The notes beneath the pieces were generated by a model. The model was not told where the DNA came from and did no database searches. It saw only the letters and a program-made list of their open reading frames with translations. The position numbers were made by a program, and so were the translations under genes. Of a stretch of 64,000 nucleotides of DNA, positions 17,778-26,746 are shown piece after piece. Position 1 is the first letter of the stretch. Every line of letters begins with the position of its first letter. The DNA is from Berkiella sp963803015 (GTDB taxonomy: Bacteria > Pseudomonadota > Gammaproteobacteria > Berkiellales > Berkiellaceae): assembly GCA_963803015.1 (NCBI GenBank), contig CAWDKV010000011.1, positions 496,001 through 560,000 on the forward strand, written 5' to 3'.

Positions 17778-18599
17778 ATGTTTATCAATACGCGATGGCA
17801 ATTAAATGATGGTTGTAACATTCCAATCCTAGGATTTGGCTTATATCAAGTGGCGCCTGGAATAGAAAGCCAACAGAGTATTCGCTGGGCCATTCAGGCA
17901 GGCTATCGCCATTTTGACACTGCTGCCTTATATCAAAATGAAGAAGATTTAGGTCTAGTTCTTCGCGAAAGTGTCCTTCTTCGAGAAGAGGTTTATGTTA
18001 CCACCAAGCTTTGGAATTCTGATCACGGTTATGATCAAGCCAAAAGAGCACTTGATGTAAGTTTAAAGAAACTCAAGCTAGAGTATGTTGATTTATATCT
18101 TATCCATTGGCCAGTCGAAGAAAAGAGACTAGATTCTTGGAGAGCGCTGATTAGCCTTAAAAACGAAGGCAAAGTTAAATCAATTGGTGTCAGCAATTAT
18201 ACCATTAGGCATCTTACCGAATTATTAGATACTTCTACTGTGTCTCCAGCTGTCAATCAAGTTGAATTTCACACTTTCTTGTATCAAAAAGAACTGAATG
18301 AATTTTGTATAAAACAAAACATTCAGCTTGCAGCCTATAGTCCCTTGATGCGTGGTAAAAAACTTGATGATAAAACACTAGTTGAAATCGCGCAAAAATA
18401 TCATAAAAGCCCTGCTCAAATCATGCTACGGTGGTGTCTGCAGCATCAAGTCATTCCTATTGTTAAATCGTCTTCTCAAAAAAGAATTTTAGAAAATATC
18501 GCTATTTTTGATTTCGAAATCAATGAACATGATATGAATGTATTGGATCAATTAAACCGCAATCGCCATGTTGCCTGGGATCCTACGCATGCACCATAA
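17778..18599 (+). CDS. aldo/keto reductase
   Basis: 273 residues with the complete AKR tetrad: Asp and Tyr in HFDTAALYQNE, Lys in TKLW and His in LIHWP. VKSIGVSNY is the second AKR signature, and the NADPH-binding end PIVKSSSQKRILENI is present. The protein resembles the 2,5-diketo-gluconate reductase/YvgN group of broad-range carbonyl reductases. Single gene; the ATG at 17778 directly precedes the first conserved strand. Confidence 0.93.
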   Translation: MFINTRWQLNDGCNIPILGFGLYQVAPGIESQQSIRWAIQAGYRHFDTAALYQNEEDLGLVLRESVLLREEVYVTTKLWNSDHGYDQAKRALDVSLKKLKLEYVDLYLIHWPVEEKRLDSWRALISLKNEGKVKSIGVSNYTIRHLTELLDTSTVSPAVNQVEFHTFLYQKELNEFCIKQNIQLAAYSPLMRGKKLDDKTLVEIAQKYHKSPAQIMLRWCLQHQVIPIVKSSSQKRILENIAIFDFEINEHDMNVLDQLNRNRHVAWDPTHAP

Positions 18600-18648
18600 C
18601 GGGTCGAACCTTTCCCAGATGATTCTTACTTGTTGGATACTTTGATAA

Positions 18649-19167
18649 ATGACCAGTTTGGAAAGCATAAAAAAAATGATCATTAAAACATCACGCCTAA
18701 CTATCAGAGATTTTCATATTGACGATGTGAGTGCATTATACCCTATTCTTTCAGATGAGGATGTCATGCATTTTTCACTCAGTGGTCCATTTTCAGAGGA
18801 AAAGACAAAAACGTTTGTGCAATGGTGCATAAATTCTTATCAAAAAATAGGCTTTGCTCAATATGCCGTCTTACACTCGGAGAAATTAATTGGATATTGT
18901 GGCTTTTTCACCTTTTCAATACAAAATAGAAGTGAAATAGAATTAGCTTATCGATTGGCAAAACCTTATTGGAGCCAAGGGTATGCTTCTGAAGCAGCAA
19001 AAGCTTGTCGAGATTATGCCTTTAATCAGTTAAACATTAAAAGGTTAATTTCATGCATTGACCCCTCTAACATTGCGTCTATTCGCGTAGCAGAAAAAAC
19101 CGGCATGGTCTTAGAACAATCAACCCACTATGAGGGTGTACCTATTCTTATCTATTCTATTGAGTGA
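18649..19167 (+). CDS. GNAT family N-acetyltransferase (RimJ/RimL-like)
   Basis: Up to 172 residues. The N-terminal strand IKTSRLTIRDFHIDD, the mid block IELAYRLAKPYWSQGYASEA (acetyl-CoA loop) and the end SCIDPSNIASIRVAEKTG are the standard blocks of RimJ/RimL-type acetyltransferases. The substrate is not deducible. A second ATG at 18676, nine codons in, starts exactly at the family N-terminus and has GGAAAG upstream, so the true protein may be 163 residues. Confidence 0.88.
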   Translation: MTSLESIKKMIIKTSRLTIRDFHIDDVSALYPILSDEDVMHFSLSGPFSEEKTKTFVQWCINSYQKIGFAQYAVLHSEKLIGYCGFFTFSIQNRSEIELAYRLAKPYWSQGYASEAAKACRDYAFNQLNIKRLISCIDPSNIASIRVAEKTGMVLEQSTHYEGVPILIYSIE

Positions 19168-19194
19168 TCCTTACCGGCTTTGCGGATCTCAAAA

Positions 19195-20499
19195 TTACCC
19201 TCTAAAAGTAAGGGGTCTCTGAGGTTGGTAAACTACTCCAAAATTTGGGGTGGTTTCCATAAAACCAGCTTGTTTTTGATATCCAGGTAAGTAATGAGAA
19301 GGGGCTGGACTTCTTAACAGCAGCTCTAATGTATCCTTACCAGGAAAACCTTGTTGCTGTAACCATTGAGGATTGGAAACAGGGATTGAATCTTGCCCTG
19401 CTTGTAGATGCATTTTCTCAACAGGATTGGCCTCTAACCAATAAATTTCTCTCATTTTGCAAACATGATAACCATCTGAGATCTGAAAATTATGATACAT
19501 TAAAAACCCTAATAGTAACTGTGCAGCCTGACGTGCGGGAGAATGCGCTTTAGCCTCCGCAATAATGTCTTTTATTAATTGAATGAAAGCCTGACTTTTA
19601 TTCTGCAAGTGGATGTTCTGGCGAGCCAGTTGCGAAAATTGCACTATCTTGGTAGCCAGTGCAGTTGACAAAATAGAGTCTTGATTAAAAAATTGGCCAT
19701 GATAAGGCAATTTAATTTTTCCTGACTTGATAAAACCTTCCAAAACGTAAGAAAACTGTTCTAAGGTCAAGACATCCACAAAACAATGTTTATTTATAAA
19801 AGCTAATTCTTGTTGGCGGCGATTATATTCAGCCTCTCTTTCCAATTGTTGTTTTTTTTGTTCAAGCAAAACTAATTGTTGCTGTTGCTCTGCTTCTGCT
19901 ATTTTTTTTCGTTCAAGATTTAACCAACATTCCTGTAATGTCTCAATAGTTGGATAATTTTGAGTCTTGCGCCAGTCTGCTGATAAAAAGTCATATCCTT
20001 CTGCTGGTACACATATGGGATGCTTGGTGGGGTAATGGCCCCAACGAATATAACTAGCCACACTTCTTGGAAATTGTGCAAACATAGATTCTTCAAAGTT
20101 TCTTGTTTCATTATCGTGCGTGATTTGCAAATCAAGGTGTAGTAAAAATCCTAATAAATATTCAACATGGCTGTCTTCAACAGTGGGATTGAAAGCATTG
20201 CTCCTAGCATGAACTACTAACTGAAGCAGAAAATCATCAAAATACTTCAAAGGCGAAACAGACATCCCTCTCCATCGAGGATCATGCAAAGAATGATCTA
20301 GTCTGCCGAATGCACAAGTGACTTCAAATGGTAATTGCACGGTGTCTCGGTAAGGAACGGTTAAGGTAAAATGCTGGCGAATGTAACCTTCTAATTCTAA
20401 AGATCGTATTATTTTTACAAATTGACTTAAGGTCAGCGAATGTGGCATCGTCATCTCCAAGTTATCTTTCTCAGTTTCTAGTATTGAGAATGCTGACAT
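19195..20499 (-). CDS. hypothetical protein with two copies of one domain flanking a coiled coil
   Basis: 434 residues of no family I recognise. Two halves are related. Near residues 22-40 LTLSQFVKIIRSLELEGYI matches LTLEQFSYVLEGFIKSGKI near 248-266. YLLGFLLHLDLQIT (about 112-125) matches LLLGFLMYHNFQIS (about 335-348). ADWRKTQNYPTIETLQ (about 178-193) matches PQWLQQQGFPGKDTLE (about 382-397). Between them, residues about 197-238 are a Glu/Gln/Lys-rich coiled coil. There is no signal peptide or membrane segment, so the protein is cytosolic or exported by a signal-independent route. Possible secreted effector, inferred only from its orphan status and neighbours. Confidence 0.75.
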   Translation of the reverse strand: MSAFSILETEKDNLEMTMPHSLTLSQFVKIIRSLELEGYIRQHFTLTVPYRDTVQLPFEVTCAFGRLDHSLHDPRWRGMSVSPLKYFDDFLLQLVVHARSNAFNPTVEDSHVEYLLGFLLHLDLQITHDNETRNFEESMFAQFPRSVASYIRWGHYPTKHPICVPAEGYDFLSADWRKTQNYPTIETLQECWLNLERKKIAEAEQQQQLVLLEQKKQQLEREAEYNRRQQELAFINKHCFVDVLTLEQFSYVLEGFIKSGKIKLPYHGQFFNQDSILSTALATKIVQFSQLARQNIHLQNKSQAFIQLIKDIIAEAKAHSPARQAAQLLLGFLMYHNFQISDGYHVCKMREIYWLEANPVEKMHLQAGQDSIPVSNPQWLQQQGFPGKDTLELLLRSPAPSHYLPGYQKQAGFMETTPNFGVVYQPQRPLTFRG

Positions 20500-20600
20500 T
20501 AGTAATCTTTCGAAGATTAGTCAAGAAAAACTCGACAAAATACCAGCTGACAAGACCAATTTAATATATAGTTAACCAACATTTAAATGTATTTACAAAA

Positions 20601-20629
20601 TTGTGTAATGATAGCAATATAGTTATAAT
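20601..20629 (+). promoter_or_regulatory. putative sigma70 promoter for the gene at 20670
   Basis: TTGTGT and a perfect TATAAT are separated by 17 bases; the -10 box ends 40 bases before the ATG at 20670, leaving room for a short leader with GGAG. Found by eye. Confidence 0.5.
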
Positions 20630-20669
20630 TCTATCTTTATTAAAATCTCGTAGATTGGAGCCTTGATGC

Positions 20670-22526
20670 ATGCCCCTTAGAAATGCTTTTGATTTTAATT
20701 CTATCCGTGAGCGAATAAAGCGCGTTAGCATAAGCCTTGTGATACATAGCACAACATTGTGGGCTCCCTTTTATGCAAAATATCGTTCTCTAACGGGTAG
20801 CAGGCAGCTAATACGAGAGCGATTTAGACGGGGAACGGTGTCAGATCTTGCGCAACTAGATCCAGAAAAAAGAAGAAAGTATGAGCAGGCAGTAACAACC
20901 ATTGCTTCTTGGTGGCGAAAAAAAAGAGATTCATTTCGTTTTATCCCGTTTAATCCTAATGGCAATCATAATGACGAATTTTACACACTGTTGAATGACC
21001 AAACTGTGCCTAAACAGCTCAGCTATACTCTAGATCAATTGTTTTTAAGCGTGATTACACTTGGAAATTGGGATTCTCCTTATTTTAGAGATCCTAAAAT
21101 GCATTACAGTGCGCTAAATCTATTTAGCGCAGGCAAAATTAGTTGGATCCAAAAAACAACTATTTCAGATATTATTGAATCCACGCATGTTTACGGAGAT
21201 TTTTTTGCTTGTCCTATTTTTACAGACACGCAAGAATTCACTCAAGAAGCGCAAGATCATCTGTTTCCATTTTTGATGAAAAACTATCAAGGTGGAATGC
21301 TTAATACTGCTGAAAAAGAGCAATTAAGAAACTTAATGCTTGAATTGCCGCTTTCTGAAAGATACTTTTTTATTTTTTATGAGCAAAAACTAGACGAAAA
21401 TGGCTCTTCTCCTTCACCAGATAATTTCAAGCTAAGAATGGATGATGAGAAATATCAACCAGTAAAGTTATTGAATGTAGATTTATCTCATCCAAATATA
21501 CCAAAATATCATGGTATATTGAAATTCTCTTATGGCCTTGAAAATGCGCTAGGACTGATTAACTCTGGAATAGAGGATTGGATGCCTGTTATTTCACGTA
21601 TAGGAAAGCAGCAGATTAACGATGTTGACTTCTATTCCCAACGGCAAGCAAGAGTCACAGAAAGTGCCGAATCTAGATTTCTTGGATTTATCCCAGAAAT
21701 CATCAGGGTACATGGCATCCGTATGGCTTACACAGACTATAGAGCACATGATAGAATTCATGCCGATCTTTGTACATGGTATGGTTATCCTATTCGCCAA
21801 GCGATAGAAAGAATTATCCTTTTGGCACGTGACACTTTTAATAATACCTGGAGTACTGATATATGGCTATTGCGAGACTTTGTTCTCAGCAAGTCTCAAG
21901 ATGACCTAAAAGAGTATATAGAAAAAGAGTCCCTTATAAGCCCTCACGAAGTAATCACGCGTAGATTTGACTTGGCTTTACAGACAGAATATCAAATAAG
22001 AAATCTTGAAAAGATTTATAATCAATATAGGATGCGGTTAATGGGCAAGCCTATTCTATTTGATAATGATTGGTTTCCTTCTCATCTTGCGCTTTGTTTT
22101 ATTATCGATATGATAAAAAATCCTTCTATTTGGTTAACCTTTAATATTAAAAGTGACGAGAATTTATACACTGGCCCCTATCCTCGACTCATCAAAATGG
22201 CAAAATATGCAAATCGATGCGGGTGGCTTAATCAGAATACGAAAGAAAATATCTTAAGGTTTGATCTCTTTGTGCGATCTCAAGGACCTACTTACATTCA
22301 AGATCAAAGCGTTTGGGTTAAGGACTTTCTGGTACCCTTCCCTGAAGAACACCAAGATATTGAAGCATTAATGGAGGATATTGCTCCTGAAGAATATAAT
22401 CCAGTTCGAAATAATAAAGTAGTTTTTCTAGGATTTAGAAAATCGATACGTCCAGAAGTACCTGAAGTGCTCAGCCAAATGGGATCGCTAAATATAAGCG
22501 ATAAAAGCTCACGGAAATGTTATTAG
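20670..22526 (+). CDS. hypothetical protein, 618 residues
   Basis: I do not recognise a family. The protein is soluble in appearance with no signal peptide or membrane segment. The N-terminus is very basic (residues 14-90, with several Arg/Lys clusters such as RERFRRG and WWRKKRD). The middle has a run with many charged and aromatic residues, including DYRAHDRIHADLCTWYGYP. The ATG at 20670 follows GGAG by 10 bases; a nearby ATG at 20666 is in a frame that stops at once. It stands alone between a good promoter and a palindrome-containing gap. An exported effector is possible but unproven. Confidence 0.7.
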   Translation: MPLRNAFDFNSIRERIKRVSISLVIHSTTLWAPFYAKYRSLTGSRQLIRERFRRGTVSDLAQLDPEKRRKYEQAVTTIASWWRKKRDSFRFIPFNPNGNHNDEFYTLLNDQTVPKQLSYTLDQLFLSVITLGNWDSPYFRDPKMHYSALNLFSAGKISWIQKTTISDIIESTHVYGDFFACPIFTDTQEFTQEAQDHLFPFLMKNYQGGMLNTAEKEQLRNLMLELPLSERYFFIFYEQKLDENGSSPSPDNFKLRMDDEKYQPVKLLNVDLSHPNIPKYHGILKFSYGLENALGLINSGIEDWMPVISRIGKQQINDVDFYSQRQARVTESAESRFLGFIPEIIRVHGIRMAYTDYRAHDRIHADLCTWYGYPIRQAIERIILLARDTFNNTWSTDIWLLRDFVLSKSQDDLKEYIEKESLISPHEVITRRFDLALQTEYQIRNLEKIYNQYRMRLMGKPILFDNDWFPSHLALCFIIDMIKNPSIWLTFNIKSDENLYTGPYPRLIKMAKYANRCGWLNQNTKENILRFDLFVRSQGPTYIQDQSVWVKDFLVPFPEEHQDIEALMEDIAPEEYNPVRNNKVVFLGFRKSIRPEVPEVLSQMGSLNISDKSSRKCY

Positions 22527-22610
22527 AAAAAGTGTGCGTTGTTTTGCGTTTTAGCCTTCTCAGATGTTGGGTCTCCTTCGCTAAAAGCTACGCCAGGCTA
22601 ACATTGTCAA

Positions 22611-22637
22611 GCTCGGCGAAGCTTTGCTTCGACGAGC
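22611..22637. repeat. short palindrome in the gap after the 618-residue gene
   Basis: GCTCGGCGAAGC and GCTTCGACGAGC are complementary at 11 of 12 positions with a 3-base loop. It lies 85 bases after the stop at 22526 and has no T-tract, so it is a poor rho-independent terminator. It resembles a dispersed palindromic repeat unit. The 22527-22744 gap holds no other feature I can support. Confidence 0.4.
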
Positions 22638-22744
22638 CCTAAAAGCAAAATAGAAAGAACATATCCATTATTTAGTTGCCTACATACTCCCTTTGTTACG
22701 TACAGTATAGTGTTTGCCATCACTAATCACTAACTGAGAATAAA

Positions 22745-23740
22745 ATGACACAAACTGATTTTATAAAATCCTGCCAGATGCATTCCGAAAGAGCTCTCAC
22801 GTGGGCCATCAAACGAATTTCTACTAATGGAAAGCTAACAGGCTATCCTGATGATCTGGTTTGCTATTACAAATTGCCTTATCTACTCAATGTCAGTGGC
22901 CAAAGAATTTTAGCTAACCATCTTCTAGACTACATGAAAGCGAACTTTTTCAAAGAAAGTGATGCCATTACTTTTGAGAAAAAAATGACTGATATTCCGC
23001 TTATGGAAAAATTTTGGGGTTACGTACTAGGTTGGATTGCGATTGCTTCACAAAGATTGGGCCGTTTTGATATTTCCTATCCTGCAATAGAATATCTTGT
23101 CAAGTTTCAAAGTAAAGAGCATGGTGGCTTTACAACAAGCAGCTCTTGGGGCGTCAAAAATACTACCATGGATGTCATTACAACAGCGCAATTAGGTCGC
23201 CTGGCGCTTTATTGTGGCATGAAACAAGAAGCTATCCATGCTGGGCAATTTCTGGGCTGGAGTATCAATCATCAGTCTGATATTGAAAAATTTCATTATC
23301 TTTTTATAGACAATGAAAAAAAACATATTAAAGATTATCCTAAAGATCAAGAAATGATTTATGTGATTAAAAGAAATGAGCCTCATCAAGCCTATTTTAT
23401 GATAGGTTTGCCTTGTGCTTATTTGGTTGAACTCTACAATGCTACTGGAAATGAACTTTATCTAAACTATGCCAAACAATATGCCGATTTTGCACTCAGT
23501 TGTCATGATAGCCTCAAATCTTTTCACTACAGCCATAAAGTTGGCTGGGCAGCCTCATTATTGTATCGATATACCAAAGATAAAAAATACTTGTCTTTAT
23601 GCCAAGAAATTGGAGAATATCTCATGGAAATCCAAGATGAAGAAGGGCCATGGTTAAAAAATGATGATGCGATAACCTCATTTGATCAATCCATTGAAAA
23701 CGCTATTTGGCTGCAAGAAATAGCCGTTAACTTGTCTTAA
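22745..23740 (+). CDS. hypothetical alpha/alpha-toroid (six-hairpin) protein
   Basis: 331 residues made of repeated helical pairs, with segments typical of alpha/alpha barrels: AIEYLVKFQSKEHGGFTTSS, TTAQLGRLALYCG, AYLVELYNATGNELYLNYAK and AASLLYRYTKDKKYLSLC. The last two look like the helix-turn-helix hairpins of six-hairpin glycosidases, epimerases or terpenoid-cyclase-like folds. No catalytic residues can be assigned. It ends 32 bases before the aldehyde dehydrogenase gene and may share its transcript. Soluble, no signal peptide. Confidence 0.7.
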   Translation: MTQTDFIKSCQMHSERALTWAIKRISTNGKLTGYPDDLVCYYKLPYLLNVSGQRILANHLLDYMKANFFKESDAITFEKKMTDIPLMEKFWGYVLGWIAIASQRLGRFDISYPAIEYLVKFQSKEHGGFTTSSSWGVKNTTMDVITTAQLGRLALYCGMKQEAIHAGQFLGWSINHQSDIEKFHYLFIDNEKKHIKDYPKDQEMIYVIKRNEPHQAYFMIGLPCAYLVELYNATGNELYLNYAKQYADFALSCHDSLKSFHYSHKVGWAASLLYRYTKDKKYLSLCQEIGEYLMEIQDEEGPWLKNDDAITSFDQSIENAIWLQEIAVNLS

Positions 23741-23772
23741 TCATTTGAGAAAACCATAAAAGGAAAAATGCA

Positions 23773-25263
23773 ATGGAGCTGCCCACATATCAGATCTATA
23801 TAGATGGTCAATGGTGTAACTCAGTAAACAACCAGTATTTTGAATCTTTTAATCCCTTCACAGGAAAGCCTTGGTGTTTAATTCCACGTTGCAGCAATGA
23901 AGATGTGGAGCGCGCGGTTTCAGCCGCCTACAAAGCCTTTACGAGCGGAGAATGGCCCAAACTCAATGCAACACAACGCGGTGCGCTTTTAAGAAAATTA
24001 GGCGATTTAATAGCCCAGCATGCTGACAAGTTAGCTCAAATTGAAGTCACTGATAATGGCAAGTTGATCTCAGAAATGTCCGCTCAATTGCATTATTTGC
24101 CGCAATGGTATTATTACTACAGTGGTTTAGCCGACAAAATTGAAGGTGCTGTCCTCCCTATTGATAAAGCAGATGTTTTTAATTTCACACGCTACGAGCC
24201 ACTCGGTGTTATCGCAGCAATCGTGCCCTGGAATTCTCCTTTAATGCTTGCCACGTGGAAATTAGCCCCCGCTTTGGCTGCTGGTAATACTATTGTTTTA
24301 AAACCCTCTGAATATACCTCCGCTTCCGCTTTAGAATTCATGAAGCTAGTGGAGGCTGCAGGTTTTCCTCCGGGTGTGGTTAATGTGGTAACCGGGTTTG
24401 GTCAAGAAATTGGCGATGCCCTCGTGAAACATCCCCGTGTTGCGAAAGTTGCCTTTACTGGTGGGACGCAGACTGGCAAAAGAATCTATCAAAATGCTGC
24501 AGAAGGGATTAAGAAAGTCAGCCTGGAATTAGGCGGCAAATCTCCCAATATTGTTTTTAATGACGCCAATCTTGAGAATGCGGCCAAAGGTGTCATTTCT
24601 GGTATTTTTGCAGCAACGGGGCAAACTTGTATAGCCGGATCACGCTTGCTGGTTCAAAAAAATATCCATGATGAATTAGTAGACAAAGTGGTAGCAATTG
24701 CCAAAACAGCCAAAATGGGAGATCCCCTTTCTTTTGACACACAAGTGGGACCTGTGACCACTCAACCGCAATATGAAAAAGTGCTTCAATATTTACAAGT
24801 AGCAAAAGAAGAGAAAGTGACTTGCGTGTTAGGGGGCCATAAAGCCTCTCGTCCAGAATGTGGATCTGGTTGGTTTGTCGAGCCTACTATTTACACCGGA
24901 GTGAGTAACAAAATGCGCATCGCACAGGAAGAAATTTTTGGTCCTGTTTTGAGCGTTATCCCTTTTCAAGATGAAGAAGAAGCAATAGAGATTGCAAATG
25001 ATGTCGTGTTTGGTTTGGCCGCTGGGCTTTGGACTCAAGATATGCGCAAAGTTTTTGAGATTTCAAAGCGTCTTCAAGCAGGTACCATCTGGGTGAATAC
25101 CTATCGCATGCTCAGTTATATGACGCCGTTTGGCGGCTACAAACAATCCGGTCTTGGTCGTGAGTCTGGGCAGGACGCCATTCATGACTATCTACAGACA
25201 AAGAGCGTTTGGATTTCAACAGCAACTGATGTGCCTAATCCTTTTATCATGCGTTTAAAATAG
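23773..25263 (+). CDS. aldehyde dehydrogenase (NAD(P)+-dependent)
   Basis: 496 residues of the ALDH superfamily. VPWNSPLMLATWKLAPALA and GFGQEIGDALVKHP form the NAD site, LELGGKSPNIVF carries the general-base Glu, and ATGQTCIAGSRL carries the catalytic Cys. QEEIFGPVLSV and the C-terminal GGYKQSGLGRE are also present. It is close to the broad-range ALDH or betaine/gamma-aminobutyraldehyde group; the substrate is not determined. The start ATG at 23773 follows AAGGA. Confidence 0.93.
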   Translation: MELPTYQIYIDGQWCNSVNNQYFESFNPFTGKPWCLIPRCSNEDVERAVSAAYKAFTSGEWPKLNATQRGALLRKLGDLIAQHADKLAQIEVTDNGKLISEMSAQLHYLPQWYYYYSGLADKIEGAVLPIDKADVFNFTRYEPLGVIAAIVPWNSPLMLATWKLAPALAAGNTIVLKPSEYTSASALEFMKLVEAAGFPPGVVNVVTGFGQEIGDALVKHPRVAKVAFTGGTQTGKRIYQNAAEGIKKVSLELGGKSPNIVFNDANLENAAKGVISGIFAATGQTCIAGSRLLVQKNIHDELVDKVVAIAKTAKMGDPLSFDTQVGPVTTQPQYEKVLQYLQVAKEEKVTCVLGGHKASRPECGSGWFVEPTIYTGVSNKMRIAQEEIFGPVLSVIPFQDEEEAIEIANDVVFGLAAGLWTQDMRKVFEISKRLQAGTIWVNTYRMLSYMTPFGGYKQSGLGRESGQDAIHDYLQTKSVWISTATDVPNPFIMRLK

Positions 25264-25293
25264 TAAGCTGTTAGAGAAGCTTGCTATTTATTT
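25261..25293 (+). terminator. putative rho-independent terminator after the aldehyde dehydrogenase
   Basis: TAGTAAGCT (starting in the stop codon) and AGCTTGCTA form a 9-pair stem with one G-T wobble and an 8-base loop, followed directly by TTTATTTAT. The stem is AT-rich, so strength is moderate. Confidence 0.5.
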
Positions 25294-25419
25294 ATCTGAT
25301 TAGCTTTTTTGATATGCTATTTACAAGAAAACTGAAATTCTTTAAACTTTCAAACTTTATTTTATTCAAACAACTAAAATCTGCTACTTTCACCGCACAA
25401 TATGACTAGGAGCTATTTT

Positions 25420-25584
25420 ATGAAGAATATCACTGATTTTGAAGCAATAACTATTTCCGGTGGCTGTAAAGATCCGAACTGCCATAATAAAAATAAAAAG
25501 AAAAAACCAACAGTACAAATAGATTCCCAAGACAGCTTCGATAAACCCGTCGAGATGACAGAAATTTCATCCATTACCGAATAA
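25420..25584 (+). CDS. small peptide with a double-glycine-type leader (bacteriocin/RiPP-like precursor)
   Basis: The 54-residue product starts at the ATG at 25420, which has AGGAG 9 bases upstream; an earlier in-frame ATG at 25402 has no ribosome site. MKNITDFEAITISGGC fits the double-glycine leader pattern: GG at -2/-1, Ile at -4, Glu at -8 and Ile at -12. The core would be Cys-Lys-Asp rich (CKDPNCHNK followed by a Lys run and an acidic tail) and has two Cys. Known peptides of this type are cut and exported by peptidase-containing ABC transporters, but none is encoded in the window. It could also be a small regulatory peptide. Confidence 0.55.
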   Translation: MKNITDFEAITISGGCKDPNCHNKNKKKKPTVQIDSQDSFDKPVEMTEISSITE

Positions 25585-25666
25585 TAAACGTTGTCCTTTG
25601 CAAAACAAGCTAAAGTCAAACGCTTACCATAAGACGACATGCTCTTCTATTCAGATGATCATGTCG

Positions 25667-26746
25667 TTATCCTCTAATCGCGCATTTGTGTCTTTGTAGA
25701 GATCTTTCATTTTGAATTGGATTTGGGCTTGGCGTTAATGGCTCTACGAGTTTTTCATAGCAATAAAATAAAGAGCGTGCAGGATTGACTACACGTTTAT
25801 CATCATGCGCATCTAGCTCTCTTGGCGCGAGATTTTTTTTAATTTGGCCAAAGTTTTGGAGCAAAGATTCAAACCTGCCCCTTTCTTGTTTATCTTTCTG
25901 CGTAGAAAAAGATCTATCATAATCTCTTGAAAAAACCAGCAACCAATCAGATTGGATCTCTGTTGCAAATAAACTGACATTCCAATCTAATGTTTGAAGA
26001 AATTCAAGCTCTATCTCTCTGTATGAACTGCTATCTAGTAATTTTAAAGTCCGACATTCCTCTAAGATTTCAAAAGCTTGTTGAAATTTTTCAAATGATT
26101 CTGGAGGGAGTGCTCTTCCCATTTTAAATAATTTTTTAAAATCGATTTTATGTGGCGGAAATTTTGTAAGATGCACTATGATATTGCGCAGAACTGCTAT
26201 TTTAAGATGACATGTTTTTGCAATGACAGCTTCATGTGGCGCAAGAAGACTTTGAATTAATTTTATTTTTGCCTTGTAAATGACATCAATTCCTTTACAG
26301 ATATCTACGTTCCACACACTGGTATCACTGACTAATTTTGAAGAAACAATCACTGCCCCCATGTAAGCCCTTAAGAGTTCTTGTTGCGTTATCAAATGAG
26401 GAAGTTCAGCCGATTTTGGCCATCTTGCATTGAGAAAGCGATGAAACAACACCATAAGATGGCATTGATAACTGAATAGCTCGTCTTTCATAAATTCGAA
26501 TTGAAAGTGATTCATTTCAATCATAAATTGGTAAAACGCTGGCTTAATTTCAAATTGGAAATGCTGGTGAATTAATCGTTTTATTGTAGATGCACAAGTA
26601 TTGAATTCTTCAAAAAAAATAGGCGCAAATGACGGTATTTTTACAGAGGATAAATGAGGAGAACCACTCTTCTTTTGTAATGGTTTGGGGCCTATTTTAA
26701 CTCTTATTTTCAATTTTTCGCTTAAAGAACTTGCCACCTGCTTCAT
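25667..26746 (-). CDS. protein with a eukaryotic-type cyclin box (cyclin Y/PHO80-like)
   Basis: 359 residues. Residues about 92-150 and 236-262 together match a cyclin box. CHLMVLFHRFLN resembles helix 2. LLRAYMGAVIVSSKLVSD and VWNVDIC (124-150) resemble helix 3 of cyclin Y/Pcl-type cyclins, including the conserved Lys (K137). SYREIELEFLQTLDWNVSL (241-259) resembles helix 5 with its conserved Glu (E246). Lys and Glu are the pair that contacts the CDK in true cyclins. About 85 residues are inserted between the two parts. There is no signal peptide or membrane segment. Single minus-strand gene with a perfect TATAAT at 26788-26793 upstream. The assignment comes from memory of cyclin sequences and needs a profile search. 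Confidence 0.6.
   Translation of the reverse strand: MKQVASSLSEKLKIRVKIGPKPLQKKSGSPHLSSVKIPSFAPIFFEEFNTCASTIKRLIHQHFQFEIKPAFYQFMIEMNHFQFEFMKDELFSYQCHLMVLFHRFLNARWPKSAELPHLITQQELLRAYMGAVIVSSKLVSDTSVWNVDICKGIDVIYKAKIKLIQSLLAPHEAVIAKTCHLKIAVLRNIIVHLTKFPPHKIDFKKLFKMGRALPPESFEKFQQAFEILEECRTLKLLDSSSYREIELEFLQTLDWNVSLFATEIQSDWLLVFSRDYDRSFSTQKDKQERGRFESLLQNFGQIKKNLAPRELDAHDDKRVVNPARSLFYCYEKLVEPLTPSPNPIQNERSLQRHKCAIRG

Noticed and set aside
17611..17805. A 64-residue plus-strand frame with hydrophobic stretches before the aldo/keto reductase
   Set aside because: It overlaps the reductase start by 28 bases, has no ATG with a ribosome site at its beginning, and its hydrophobicity is explained by AT-rich intergenic sequence.
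20504..20518. Small hairpin AATCTT-TCG-AAGATT near the start of the 434-residue gene
   Set aside because: Only six AT-rich pairs; too weak to call a regulatory element.
25413..25640. A 75-residue minus-strand frame opposite the double-glycine peptide
   Set aside because: No ribosome site, biased composition, and the plus-strand peptide has good initiation signals.
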